Source: Pseudomonas putida | GTDB lineage: Bacteria > Pseudomonadota > Gammaproteobacteria > Pseudomonadales > Pseudomonadaceae | Direction: 5' to 3' | DNA: 64,000 nucleotides | NCBI RefSeq assembly: GCF_030159595.1 | Contig: NZ_BSKJ01000006.1 | Span: forward strand, 186,001 to 250,000 | Part shown: positions 34,394-44,791 of the stretch, one piece after another | How the letters are laid out: every line of letters starts with the position of its first letter | Numbering within the stretch: position 1 is the first letter of the stretch | Position numbers and translations under genes: made by a program | The notes under the pieces: model-generated | What the model was told of the DNA's origin: nothing | The model's database searches: none | What the model saw: only the letters and a program-made list of their open reading frames with translations

Positions 34394-34993
34394 ATGTGGC
34401 AAAGCTATCTCAACGGCATGCTGGTGGCCTTCGGCCTGATCATGGCCATCGGCGCGCAGAACGCCTTCGTCCTCGCCCAGAGCCTGCGCCGCGAGCATCA
34501 CCTGCCCGTTGCGGCGCTGTGCATCGTCTGTGACGCCATCCTGGTCGCTGCCGGGGTGTTCGGCCTGGCCACCGTGCTGGCCAACAACCCGACCTTGCTG
34601 GCAGTTGCGCGCTGGGGCGGCGCGGTGTTCCTGATCTGGTACGGCGCCAAAGCCCTGCGCAGCGCTTGTTCCAAGCAGAGCCTGCAGCATCAGGAAGGCC
34701 AAGGCATGCGCTCGCGCCGCGCGGTGCTGCTCAGCGCCCTGGCGGTGACCCTGCTAAACCCGCATGTTTATCTCGACACGGTGTTGCTGATCGGCTCACT
34801 GGGCGCCCAGCAGACTGCCCCCGGCGCCTATGTGGCCGGCGCAGCCAGTGCTTCGCTGCTGTGGTTCTCCACCTTGGCGATCGGCGCGGCCTGGCTGGCA
34901 CCTTGGCTGGCACGGCCGGCGACCTGGCGCATGCTCGACCTGATGGTGGCCGTGATGATGTTTGCCGTGGCGGCGCAGCTGATCTTCAACTGA
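34394..34993 (+). CDS. argO: LysE/ArgO-type basic amino acid exporter
   Basis: An inner-membrane exporter of 199 residues with about six hydrophobic segments. It begins with the family sequence GLIMAIGAQNAFVLAQSLRR and has the conserved LLNPHVYLDTVLLIGSLGA loop. It exports arginine and/or lysine when they accumulate, for example from peptides. The start follows GGAGAG at good distance. Divergent pairing with argP is conserved in gamma-proteobacteria. Confidence 0.92.
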   Translation: MWQSYLNGMLVAFGLIMAIGAQNAFVLAQSLRREHHLPVAALCIVCDAILVAAGVFGLATVLANNPTLLAVARWGGAVFLIWYGAKALRSACSKQSLQHQEGQGMRSRRAVLLSALAVTLLNPHVYLDTVLLIGSLGAQQTAPGAYVAGAASASLLWFSTLAIGAAWLAPWLARPATWRMLDLMVAVMMFAVAAQLIFN

Positions 34994-35189
34994 GTACACG
35001 CCACCGGTCGGTATTGCCAAGCCGCTCTGGAACCTCTATTCCCTATGTTTGTTGCGTGGTTATGCGCCGGGGCTGGTGCTATGATCGGGCCCTTGCGTCG
35101 CAAAGAGTACAAACTCGCCGACGTACATAGGGCCGCCCGTGATCGGCCCTGCGCAAACCGCGAACTAGACCTGAATCAGGAGATCCACC

Positions 35190-35786
35190 ATGGCTTTTGA
35201 ATTGCCGCCGCTGCCGTACGCCCACGATGCCCTGCAGCCGCACATCTCCAAGGAAACCCTGGAGTTTCACCACGACAAGCACCACAACACCTATGTCGTG
35301 AACCTGAACAACCTGGTCCCAGGCACCGAATTCGAAGGCAAGACCCTGGAAGAGATCGTCAAGACCTCTTCGGGCGGCATCTTCAACAACGCCGCTCAAG
35401 TCTGGAACCACACCTTCTACTGGAACTGCCTGGCGCCTAACGCCGGTGGCCAACCGACCGGTGCCCTGGCTGACGCCATCAACGCCGCTTTCGGTTCCTT
35501 CGACAAGTTCAAGGAAGAGTTCACCAAGACGTCGGTTGGCACCTTCGGTTCCGGCTGGGGCTGGCTGGTGAAGAAGGCTGACGGTTCCCTGGCCCTGGCC
35601 AGCACCATCGGCGCCGGCTGCCCGCTGACCAGCGGCGACACCCCGCTGCTGACCTGCGACGTCTGGGAACACGCCTACTACATCGACTACCGCAACCTGC
35701 GTCCGAAGTACGTCGAGGCGTTCTGGAACCTGGTCAACTGGGCCTTCGTTGCCGAACAGTTCGAAGGCAAGACCTTCAAGGCCTGA
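35190..35786 (+). CDS. sodB: Superoxide dismutase [Fe] SodB
   Basis: Converts superoxide to hydrogen peroxide and oxygen in the cytoplasm. The 198 residues match Fe-SOD. The metal ligands are His27, His74, Asp157 and His161 (DVWEH). AGGAGAT lies before the ATG. A strong terminator follows, so it is monocistronic and separate from bifA. Iron SOD is usually repressed indirectly when iron is scarce; no Fur box was found in its own leader. Confidence 0.97.
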   Translation: MAFELPPLPYAHDALQPHISKETLEFHHDKHHNTYVVNLNNLVPGTEFEGKTLEEIVKTSSGGIFNNAAQVWNHTFYWNCLAPNAGGQPTGALADAINAAFGSFDKFKEEFTKTSVGTFGSGWGWLVKKADGSLALASTIGAGCPLTSGDTPLLTCDVWEHAYYIDYRNLRPKYVEAFWNLVNWAFVAEQFEGKTFKA

Positions 35787-35808
35787 GTCCTTCAGCCCTG
35801 AACATAAA

Positions 35809-35834
35809 GACCCGGCCCTGTGCCGGGTTTTTTT
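35809..35834 (+). terminator. sodB terminator
   Basis: ACCCGGC and GCCGGGT pair around a CCTGT loop, followed by seven T residues, starting 23 bases after the sodB stop. Confidence 0.88.
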
Positions 35835-35846
35835 ATGCCTGTACCG

Positions 35847-35878
35847 GCCTCTTCGTGGGCAACCCCGCTTCCACAGGG
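35847..35878. repeat. Single degenerate REP element
   Basis: This is one arm only, with changes from the usual form (TTCGTGGGCAACCCCGCTTCC), lying just after the sodB terminator. No inverted partner follows, so it is a solitary relic. Confidence 0.65.
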
Positions 35879-36058
35879 AGCAGCACGGTTTTGCTTGCTC
35901 AGCCCGCATACCGCGCTAACATCAAACCTCTGGAAGATTGACACAGCGCACTCAAGTTGCGGGGTCAGGCAACCGATACACTGCTCATGAGCGGCCGATA
36001 GTGTATCGTCATCGTTGATGGCAAAATGATGCCATGCGCATGGATTAAGGAAACCCCA

Positions 36059-38113
36059 TTGAAGCTGGAATTGCGGAACAGCTTGTCGGTCAAGTTGCTC
36101 AGGGTCGTGCTGCTGTCGGCGCTGGCAGTCGGCGTGGTGCTCAGCTGTGCGCAAATCGTCTACGACACCTACAAGACCCGCCAGGCCGTGAATAATGATG
36201 CCCAGCGCATCCTCGACATGTTCCGCGACCCTTCGACCCAGGCGGTATACAGCCTCGATCGCGAAATGGGCATGCAGGTGATGGAAGGCCTGTTTCAGGA
36301 CGAGTCCGTGCGTATGGCCTCCATTGGCCACCCCAACGAAACCATGCTGGCCGAAAAGTCCCGCCCTCTGCAGGACATGTCCATGCGCTGGCTTACCGAC
36401 CTTATCCTCGGCCAGGAACGCACCTACACCACGCAGCTGGTCGGCCGTGGCCCTTACAGCGAATACTACGGCGACCTCAGCATTACCCTCGACACCTCGT
36501 CCTACGGCGAAGACTTCCTGATCAACGCGGTAATCATCTTCATTTCCGGGGTATTACGGGCCTTGGCCATGGGCCTGGTGCTGTACCTGGTGTACCACTG
36601 GCTGCTGACCAAACCGCTGTCCAAGATCATCGAGCACCTCACCCAGATCAACCCCGACCGCCCCAGCCAGCACCAGATACCGCTGCTCAAGGGCCACGAA
36701 AAAAACGAGCTGGGCCTGTGGGTCAACACCGCCAACCAGTTACTGGCCTCGATCGAGCGCAACACGCACCTGCGTCATGAGGCCGAGAACAGCCTGCAGC
36801 GCATGGCCCAGTACGATTTCCTCACCGGTCTGCCCAACCGCCAGCAACTGCAGCAGCAACTGGACAAGATCCTCGTCGATGGCGGCCGCTTGCAGCACCG
36901 CGTGGCGGTGCTGTGCGTGGGTCTGGATGACTTTAAGGGCATCAACGAGCAATTCAGCTACCAGGTTGGCGACCAACTGCTGTTGGCCCTGGCCGACCGC
37001 CTGCGCGCCCACAGCGGGCGGCTGGGCGCCCTGGCGCGCCTCGGCGGCGACCAGTTCGCCCTGGTGCAAGCCAATATCGAACAGCCCTATGAGGCAGCCG
37101 AACTGGCGCAAAGCATCCTCGACGACCTGGAAGTGCCGTTCGACCTCGACCACCACCAGCAGATTCGCCTGCGCGCCACCATCGGCATCACCTTGTTCCC
37201 CGAAGACGGCGACAGCACCGAGAAACTGCTGCAGAAAGCCGAACAGACCATGACCCTGGCCAAGGCCCGTTCGCGCAACCGCTACCAGTTCTACATCGCC
37301 AGCGTCGACAGCGAGATGCGCCGCCGCCGCGAGTTGGAAAAAGACCTGCGCGAAGCCCTGCCGCGTAACCAGCTGTACCTGGTGTACCAGCCACAAATCA
37401 GCTACCGGGACCACCGCGTAGTCGGTGTCGAAGCGTTGCTACGCTGGCAACACCCGGAGCTTGGCATGGTCCCACCGGACCAGTTCATTCCGCTGGCCGA
37501 ACAGAATGGCAGCATCATCAGCATCGGCGAATGGGTACTGGACCAGGCCTGCCGGCAACTGCGCGAATGGCACGACCAAGGCTTCAGTGAGCTGCGCATG
37601 GCGGTCAACCTGTCTACCGTACAACTGCACCACAGCGAGCTGCCACGCGTGGTCAACAACCTGCTGCAGGCCTACCGCCTGCCGCCGCGCAGCCTGGAGC
37701 TGGAAGTCACCGAAACCGGCCTGATGGAAGACATCAGCACCGCCGCCCAGCATCTGTTGAGCCTGCGCCGCTCCGGGGCACTGATTGCCATCGACGACTT
37801 CGGCACGGGCTATTCGTCGCTCAGCTACCTGAAATCGCTGCCGCTGGACAAGATCAAGATCGACAAGAGCTTCGTCCAGGACCTGCTCGACGACGATGAC
37901 GACGCCACCATCGTTCGCGCCATCATCCAGCTGGGCAAGAGCCTGGGCATGCAGGTGATCGCCGAAGGCGTGGAAACCGCCGAGCAGGAAACCTACATCG
38001 TTGCCCAGGGCTGCCACGAGGGCCAGGGCTACCACTACAGCAAGCCGCTGTCGGCCCGAGAGCTGACCAGCTTCCTGAAGCAGGCGCAACGTAACCAGGT
38101 TTCGATGTTCTGA
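36059..38113 (+). CDS. bifA: BifA, membrane-bound c-di-GMP phosphodiesterase with degenerate GGDEF
   Basis: Hydrolyses cyclic di-GMP; loss of BifA in Pseudomonas gives excess biofilm and impairs dispersal. The protein is 684 residues with TM1 about 12-30, a periplasmic domain to about 155, TM2 about 160-185, a HAMP-like linker, GGDEF (about 250-400) and EAL (about 420-670). The GGDEF site reads GGDQF (about residues 329-333), a known BifA feature that abolishes cyclase activity. The EAL domain retains EALLR (about 458-462) and DDFGTGYSSL. The start is TTG at 36059: AAGGAAA lies six bases upstream and the protein then matches known BifA (MKLELRNS). It lies next to sodB as in other pseudomonads. 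Confidence 0.93.
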   Translation: MKLELRNSLSVKLLRVVLLSALAVGVVLSCAQIVYDTYKTRQAVNNDAQRILDMFRDPSTQAVYSLDREMGMQVMEGLFQDESVRMASIGHPNETMLAEKSRPLQDMSMRWLTDLILGQERTYTTQLVGRGPYSEYYGDLSITLDTSSYGEDFLINAVIIFISGVLRALAMGLVLYLVYHWLLTKPLSKIIEHLTQINPDRPSQHQIPLLKGHEKNELGLWVNTANQLLASIERNTHLRHEAENSLQRMAQYDFLTGLPNRQQLQQQLDKILVDGGRLQHRVAVLCVGLDDFKGINEQFSYQVGDQLLLALADRLRAHSGRLGALARLGGDQFALVQANIEQPYEAAELAQSILDDLEVPFDLDHHQQIRLRATIGITLFPEDGDSTEKLLQKAEQTMTLAKARSRNRYQFYIASVDSEMRRRRELEKDLREALPRNQLYLVYQPQISYRDHRVVGVEALLRWQHPELGMVPPDQFIPLAEQNGSIISIGEWVLDQACRQLREWHDQGFSELRMAVNLSTVQLHHSELPRVVNNLLQAYRLPPRSLELEVTETGLMEDISTAAQHLLSLRRSGALIAIDDFGTGYSSLSYLKSLPLDKIKIDKSFVQDLLDDDDDATIVRAIIQLGKSLGMQVIAEGVETAEQETYIVAQGCHEGQGYHYSKPLSARELTSFLKQAQRNQVSMF

Positions 38114-38177
38114 GCGCGCCTGCCCGGTGACACGCCGTGACCGGCATTTACATGAATTGCACGCCCACCTCTTTACA

Positions 38178-38196
38178 GCAAATGCAAATCTTTCGC
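38178..38196. promoter_or_regulatory. Fur-box-like sequence upstream of the imelysin operon
   Basis: GCAAATGCAAATCTTTCGC matches the 19-bp Fur consensus (GATAATGATAATCATTATC) at 12 of 19 positions, with the AATG-AAT-C-TT core retained. It lies about 76 bases before the first imelysin start, in an otherwise unassigned leader. The P. aeruginosa counterpart operon is, as I recall, induced by iron starvation. Confidence 0.6.
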
Positions 38197-38271
38197 ATGA
38201 TGTTGCGGTTTCGCGTGCCACGGCGCACGGTCCACCCCTTGGTCCAACCACACGACGCAGGAAAACCAACA

Positions 38272-39612
<1,341 letters not shown>

Positions 39613-39634
39613 TCCTGCTGTAGCATGTTGATAG

Positions 39635-39658
39635 AGGCGGCCTTCGGGTCGCCTTTTT
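39635..39658 (+). terminator. Hairpin after the first imelysin gene
   Basis: AGGCG-CC pairs with GG-CGCCT around a TTC loop with one bulge on each side, then six T residues. It may cause partial termination between the first imelysin gene and the downstream di-heme gene. Confidence 0.7.
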
Positions 39659-39787
39659 TGCTTCTGGCCACCATAAACCCTGGCCAACAGGCACTGATTT
39701 CATCCAGCAATTGCAAATTGCTCTTATTCAAACCCCCCCACTTTGCTAAGCTTGCACGCCGGTTTTCGCTCACGCCCAGGATCCTTG

Positions 39788-41215
39788 ATGTCCTCGTCGC
39801 TGTCCCGAGTCTTCCCCCTGCTGCTGACCCTTGCCCTCGCCGCCTGTGACGACGCCCCGCGTTTCACCCAGGCCGAGCCCGGCGAAGCGTTGTCGGGTGG
39901 CAAGGCGACCGTGCAACGCAGCGACCGCAACGCCTATTCCCTGCCCTCGGCCAACCTCTCGCCCGAGCGGCGCCTGGACTTCGCCGTAGGCAACAGCTTT
40001 TTCCGCAACCCCTGGGTGATCGCCCCGTCCACCACCACCGCACGTGATGGCCTGGGCCCGCTGTTCAACACCAACGCCTGCCAGAACTGCCATGTACGTG
40101 ATGGCCGTGGCCACCCGCCAGCGCCTGGCGACAGCAACGCGGTGAGCATGCTGGTACGCCTGTCGATCCCCGACCAGCCTTACCTGGCCAAGGTGATCGA
40201 GCGTCTCGGCGTGGTGCCAGAACCGGTGTACGGCACCCAGTTGCAAGACATGGCCATCCCCGGCGTGGCGCCGGAAGGCAAGGTACGGGTGACTTACACC
40301 CGCGAAACGGTGTCGTTCAAAGACGGCCACCAAGTCGAACTGCGCAAGCCGGCCTTGCAGATTACCCAGCTCGGCTATGGCGTGATGCACCCCGACACGC
40401 GCTTCTCGGCACGGGTTGCGCCGCCGATGATCGGCCTCGGCCTGCTCGAAGCCATCCCCGAAGCCGACCTGCTGGCCAACGAAGACCCGGACGACCGCAA
40501 CCGCGACGGCATCCGCGGGCGGGCCAACCGGGTGTGGGACGATGCCCAGGGCAAGACCGTGGTCGGCCGCTTCGGCTGGAAGGCCGGGCAGCCCAACGTC
40601 AACCAGCAGAACGTGCACGCTTTTGCCGGCGATATGGGTCTGACCTCCACCCTGCTGCCCAAGGACGACTGCACCCCGGCGCAGGCCGACTGCCTGGCCG
40701 CACCCAATGGTGATGGCATCGATGGCGAAAAAGAAGTCAGCGACAACATCCTGCGCCTGGTCACCTTCTACACGCGTAACCTGGCCGTGCCGGCCCGCCG
40801 CGACGTGAATTCGCCTCAGGTGCTGGCAGGCAAGAACCTGTTCTATCAGGCCGGCTGCCAGGGCTGCCACACCCCGCAGTTCACCACCGCTGCCACTGCA
40901 GCCGAGCCCGAACTGGCCAACCAGGTCATCCGCCCCTACAGCGACCTGCTCCTGCATGACATGGGCCCAGGCCTGGCCGACGAGCGTACCGAATTCGCCG
41001 CCAACGGCCAGGACTGGCGCACCCCTCCACTGTGGGGCGTGGGCCTGAGCGAAACAGTCAGCGGCCACAGCCAGTTCCTGCACGACGGCCGCGCCCGCAG
41101 CCTGCTTGAAGCCGTGCTCTGGCATGGTGGCGAAGCCGAGGCGGCACGCAACTTCGTACTCACGTTCAATGCCGAGCAACGCAGCGCGTTGCTGGCGTTC
41201 CTGAATTCACTTTAA
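39788..41215 (+). CDS. Exported di-heme c-type oxidoreductase (DHOR/DUF1111 family)
   Basis: A 475-residue periplasmic protein with a lipobox signal (LALAAC, Cys20). Two heme c sites are visible: CQNCH (residues 98-102) and CQGCH (about 357-361). The family resembles MauG/CcpA peroxidases but has its own domain (DUF1111). The ligands could support iron oxidation or reduction. It starts MSSSLSRVF at 39788 and lies 20 bases before the second imelysin gene. A weak Fur-like AT-rich tract lies about 80 bases upstream, so it may have a second promoter. Confidence 0.88.
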   Translation: MSSSLSRVFPLLLTLALAACDDAPRFTQAEPGEALSGGKATVQRSDRNAYSLPSANLSPERRLDFAVGNSFFRNPWVIAPSTTTARDGLGPLFNTNACQNCHVRDGRGHPPAPGDSNAVSMLVRLSIPDQPYLAKVIERLGVVPEPVYGTQLQDMAIPGVAPEGKVRVTYTRETVSFKDGHQVELRKPALQITQLGYGVMHPDTRFSARVAPPMIGLGLLEAIPEADLLANEDPDDRNRDGIRGRANRVWDDAQGKTVVGRFGWKAGQPNVNQQNVHAFAGDMGLTSTLLPKDDCTPAQADCLAAPNGDGIDGEKEVSDNILRLVTFYTRNLAVPARRDVNSPQVLAGKNLFYQAGCQGCHTPQFTTAATAAEPELANQVIRPYSDLLLHDMGPGLADERTEFAANGQDWRTPPLWGVGLSETVSGHSQFLHDGRARSLLEAVLWHGGEAEAARNFVLTFNAEQRSALLAFLNSL

Positions 41216-41235
41216 AACGCGCAAAGGAGCCGGGC

Positions 41236-42300
41236 ATGTTCCGACCCAAACTGTTGTTCACCAGCCTCGCTGCACTCGCCCTCGGCGCCTGCTCGCCGCA
41301 GGACCCGCAAGCCGTGACCTCCGCTGCCATCGCCAAGCAGGTCATCCTGCCCACCTACAGCCGCTGGGTCGAAGCCGACCGCACGCTGGCCGCCAGCGCC
41401 CTGGCCTACTGCGAAGGCAAGGAAGACCTGGAAAAGGCCCGCGCCGACTTCCTCAACGCGCAAAAAGCCTGGGCAGAGCTGCAACCGTTGCTGGTCGGCC
41501 CGCTGGCTGAAGGCAACCGCGCCTGGCAAGTCCAGTTCTGGCCCGACAAGAAGAACCTGGTCGGCCGCCAGGTCGAGCAGTTGGTCAACGGCGACAAGCC
41601 GGTAGACGCCGCGTCCCTGGGCAAGGCCAGCGTGGTGGTACGCGGCCTGTCGGCCTACGAGTACATCCTGTTCGACAGCAAGCCGGACATTGCCACTGCC
41701 GAGCAGAAAGCCCGCTACTGCCCACTGCTGGTGGCCATCGGTGAACACCAGAAGGCCTTGGCCGAAGAGATCCTCAAGGGCTGGAACAGCACCGACGGCA
41801 TGCTGTCGCAAATGACCAAGTTCCCTAACCAGCGCTACGCCGATTCCCACGAGGCCATCGCCGACCTGCTGCGCGCCCAGGTTACCGCGCTGGACACCCT
41901 GAAGAAAAAGCTCGGCGCCCCGATGGGCCGCCAGAGCAAGGGCATCCCGCAGCCGCTGCAAGCCGAAGCCTGGCGCAGCCACAACTCGCTGAACAGCCTG
42001 CAAGCCAGCCTCAAGGCCGCCGAAGCGGTCTGGGTCGGGGTCGACAACCAGGGCCTGCGCGGCCTGCTGCCCAGCGATCAGAAAGCGCTGGCGGACAAGA
42101 TCGACGCTGCCTACGCTACCTCGCTCAAACTGCTGGCCGACAACCAGAAGACCCTGGGCGAGCTGCTGGCCGACGACGCGGGCCAGCAAACCCTCAACCA
42201 GATCTACGACAGCCTCAACGCCGTCCATCGCCTGCACGAAGGCGACCTGGCCAAGGCGTTGAACATCCAGCTGGGCTTCAATGCCAACGACGGTGACTGA
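41236..42300 (+). CDS. Second imelysin-like lipoprotein, signature changed
   Basis: A 354-residue exported lipoprotein (lipobox LGAC, Cys19) of the imelysin family, shorter than the first copy. The GxHxxE motif is replaced by G137-L-S139-A-Y-E142, so the metal-binding histidine is Ser139. Aromatic residues (AYEYILFD) are kept. AAAGGAG precedes the ATG, and the gene is 20 bases after the di-heme gene. It is either a non-metal-binding partner or uses other ligands. Confidence 0.85.
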   Translation: MFRPKLLFTSLAALALGACSPQDPQAVTSAAIAKQVILPTYSRWVEADRTLAASALAYCEGKEDLEKARADFLNAQKAWAELQPLLVGPLAEGNRAWQVQFWPDKKNLVGRQVEQLVNGDKPVDAASLGKASVVVRGLSAYEYILFDSKPDIATAEQKARYCPLLVAIGEHQKALAEEILKGWNSTDGMLSQMTKFPNQRYADSHEAIADLLRAQVTALDTLKKKLGAPMGRQSKGIPQPLQAEAWRSHNSLNSLQASLKAAEAVWVGVDNQGLRGLLPSDQKALADKIDAAYATSLKLLADNQKTLGELLADDAGQQTLNQIYDSLNAVHRLHEGDLAKALNIQLGFNANDGD

Positions 42301-42302
42301 TC

Positions 42303-43400
42303 ATGCTGCGACGCCAGGCCCTCAAACTCGGTAGCGTATTGCTCAGCGCCCTCACCCTGGGCGGCTGGAGCCTGTTCCGCAACAAAGGCAGCGAACCCCT
42401 GCTGCTTTCGGCGCGTGACGATGGCGACGGCAAGCACTATGCCGTCGGTTTCCGCCTGGACGGCACCCAGGTGTTCAGCACCCAGGTCGCCCAGCGTTGC
42501 CATGCCATCATCCACCACCCCGAGCAGCCAATCGCCCTGTTCGTCGCCCGCCGCCCCGGTACCGAAAGCTACCTGGTCGACTTGCGCGACGGGCGCCTGC
42601 TACAGACGGTCACTTCGCAGCCAAACCGGCACTTCTATGGCCACGCCGTGGTGCACAAAGGTGGCGAATGGTTGTATGCCACCGAGAACGACACCACCGA
42701 TCCGGGGCGTGGCGTGCTCGGCGTGTATCGCTTTGAAGGCGAGCACCTGGTGCACACCGGCGAGATCCCGACCCACGGCATCGGCCCGCACGAGGTCGCC
42801 TGGCTGCCCGACGGCGAGACGCTGATCGTGGCCAACGGCGGCATTCGCACCGAAGCCGAAAGCCGGGTGGAGATGAACCTCAATGCCATGGAACCGAGCC
42901 TGGTGCTGATGCAGCGCGACGGTACCCTGCTGAGCAAGGAAACCCTGGCCCAGCAGATGAACAGCGTGCGCCATCTGGCCGTGGGCAGCGATGGCACCAT
43001 CGCCGCCTGCCAGCAGTTCATGGGCGATGCCGATGAAACCGCCGAGCTGTTGGCGATCAAGCGCCCAGGTGAGCCGTTCAAGGCCTTCCCGGTGCCGGAG
43101 CGGCAGTTGCAGGCCATGGCCCAGTACACCGCCAGTGTCGCAATCCACAGCGAGCTGCGGCTGGTGGCGTTGACTGCGCCACGCGCCAACCGGTTGTTCG
43201 TCTGGGACCTGGACACTGGCGCAGTGAAGCTGGATGCGCCGATGCCCGATTGCGCGGGCGTTGGTGCGGTGAAGGACGGATTTGTCGTTACGTCCGGGCA
43301 AGGCCGTTGCCGCTTCTACGATTGCCGCAAGGCCGAGTTGGTTGGGCAGCCGATGAACCTGCCGTCCGGTTTCTGGGACAACCACCTGCATCTCGTCTGA
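42303..43400 (+). CDS. DUF1513 protein, probable exported beta-propeller
   Basis: A 365-residue protein, two bases after the second imelysin gene. The N-terminus (MLRRQALKLGSVLLSALTLG) resembles a twin-arginine signal with a single RR pair. The rest is a seven-bladed beta-propeller fold: TESYLVDLRDGRLLQTV, GRGVLGVYRFEGEHLV and similar strand-turn repeats. The DUF1513 family consistently follows imelysin and DUF1111 genes. Function is unknown; Tat export would suggest a cofactor or folding before export. Confidence 0.85.
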   Translation: MLRRQALKLGSVLLSALTLGGWSLFRNKGSEPLLLSARDDGDGKHYAVGFRLDGTQVFSTQVAQRCHAIIHHPEQPIALFVARRPGTESYLVDLRDGRLLQTVTSQPNRHFYGHAVVHKGGEWLYATENDTTDPGRGVLGVYRFEGEHLVHTGEIPTHGIGPHEVAWLPDGETLIVANGGIRTEAESRVEMNLNAMEPSLVLMQRDGTLLSKETLAQQMNSVRHLAVGSDGTIAACQQFMGDADETAELLAIKRPGEPFKAFPVPERQLQAMAQYTASVAIHSELRLVALTAPRANRLFVWDLDTGAVKLDAPMPDCAGVGAVKDGFVVTSGQGRCRFYDCRKAELVGQPMNLPSGFWDNHLHLV

Positions 43401-43419
43401 TTCTTCTGCTGCCTTCACT

Positions 43420-43511
43420 GGCCTCTTCGCGGGCAAGCCCGCTCCCACAGGGACCGTACAATCCGCTGACTACGCGGTTTCTGTGGGGGCGGGCTTGCCC
43501 GCGAAGAGGCC
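43420..43511. repeat. Inverted REP pair after the imelysin operon
   Basis: The 31-base arms 43420-43450 and 43481-43511 are reverse complements apart from one G/A change, with core GCGGGCTTGCCCGCG. They mark the end of the operon, 20 bases after the DUF1513 stop. Confidence 0.9.
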
Positions 43512-43632
43512 GGCACAGGCATTTCACTCCCCTCCCCTCAAAAACAGTCAATACTTCCCCCATCCACACGTGGGCAGGATCGCCCGTTGTCGTGTCTAAA
43601 CGAATAACAACCGAATCCAAGGAACCGGACTT

Positions 43633-44781
43633 ATGCTGCGCCGCCGCATGCTCACCATGTTGGCCGTGGTTCTGCTGATCGTGCTGGCCCTGGGGGGCTA
43701 CAAGGCGTTCTCGATCTACCAGCAGATCCAGGTGTTCACTGCCCCCAAGCCGCCCATCACCGTCGCGGCAGCCTTGGCCGAACAGCGCCAGTGGCAAGCA
43801 CGCCTGCCCGCCGTGGGCAGCCTCAAGGCACTGCAGGGTGTGGAACTGAGCCTGGAGGTGGAGGGCATCGTCAAAGCCCTGCACTTCGACTCAGGCCAGC
43901 AGGTCAAGGCCGGTCAGTTGCTGCTGCAACTCAACGACGACCAGGAAACCGCCCTGCTCGGCACCGCCCAGGCCGACCTGGGCTTGGCCAAGGTCGATTT
44001 CGGCCGAGGCAGCCAGCTGGTCGGTGACTCGGCCATCTCCCGCGGCGAGTTCGACCGCCTCACCACCCAGTACCGCCGCAACCAGGCGGTCGTCGAGCAA
44101 CTCAAGGCCCAGAAGATAAAGAAAAGCATCAACGCGCCGTTCAGCGGCACCATCGGCATCCGCCAGGTGGACATTGGCCAATACCTGGCCGCCGGCACGG
44201 TGATTGCCACCCTGCAGGACACCTCCAGCCTCTACGTCGACTTCAACGTGCCGGAACAGGCGCTGCCACAGCTGAACCTGGGCCAGCAGGTACTGGTGCA
44301 GGTAGCCGCCTACCCGGGCCAGACCTTCCCTGCCAGCCTCAGCGCCATCAACCCCAAGGTCGAGGAAACCACGCGCAACCTGCTGGTGCGCGCCACCCTG
44401 GCCAATCCCGACGGCAAGCTGCTGCCAGGTATGTTCGCCAACCTGCTGATCCTGCTGCCCAATCCACAGCCACAAGTGGTGGTGCCGGAAAGTGCCATTA
44501 CCTACACCCTTTACGGCAATTCGGTGTATGTGGCCGCGCCGAAGAAGGACAAGGATGGCAAGCCGGAAAACGACGACAAGGGCCAACCCCAGCTGGTCGC
44601 CGAACAACGCACCGTACAGACCGGCGAGCGCCGCGACGGCGTAGTGGTGGTCAGCAAGGGTTTGCAAGCAGGTGAACAGGTGGTCACCGCCGGGCAACTG
44701 AAGCTCACCCCCGGCGCCGCTATTCGCATCGGCCAGGACAAAGCCCTCAAGCCCGAGCAGGGCACACCGGGCAAGGACTGA
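43633..44781 (+). CDS. mexV: RND efflux periplasmic adaptor (MexV-like)
   Basis: A membrane-fusion protein of 382 residues that links an inner-membrane RND pump to an outer-membrane channel. It has an N-terminal membrane anchor (about 7-28), lipoyl half-motifs at VEGIVKALHFDSGQQVKAGQ and NAPFSGTIGIRQVDIGQYL, an alpha hairpin between them, and a beta-barrel C-terminal half. A charged insertion (KKDKDGKPENDDKG) lies near residue 305. The ATG at 43633 follows AAGGAA. It forms an operon with the RND pump; P. aeruginosa MexVW is the syntenic pair and uses OprM. Confidence 0.86.
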   Translation: MLRRRMLTMLAVVLLIVLALGGYKAFSIYQQIQVFTAPKPPITVAAALAEQRQWQARLPAVGSLKALQGVELSLEVEGIVKALHFDSGQQVKAGQLLLQLNDDQETALLGTAQADLGLAKVDFGRGSQLVGDSAISRGEFDRLTTQYRRNQAVVEQLKAQKIKKSINAPFSGTIGIRQVDIGQYLAAGTVIATLQDTSSLYVDFNVPEQALPQLNLGQQVLVQVAAYPGQTFPASLSAINPKVEETTRNLLVRATLANPDGKLLPGMFANLLILLPNPQPQVVVPESAITYTLYGNSVYVAAPKKDKDGKPENDDKGQPQLVAEQRTVQTGERRDGVVVVSKGLQAGEQVVTAGQLKLTPGAAIRIGQDKALKPEQGTPGKD

Positions 44782-44791
44782 GGAGGCTGAC

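Noticed and set aside
34994..35189. sodB promoter hexamers
   Set aside because: A TATGAT sequence is present near 35080, but no hexamer at the proper upstream distance could be defended.
39690..39745. Second Fur box upstream of the di-heme gene
   Set aside because: The AT-rich tract around GCAATTGCAAATTGCTCTT matches the Fur consensus at too few positions to call.
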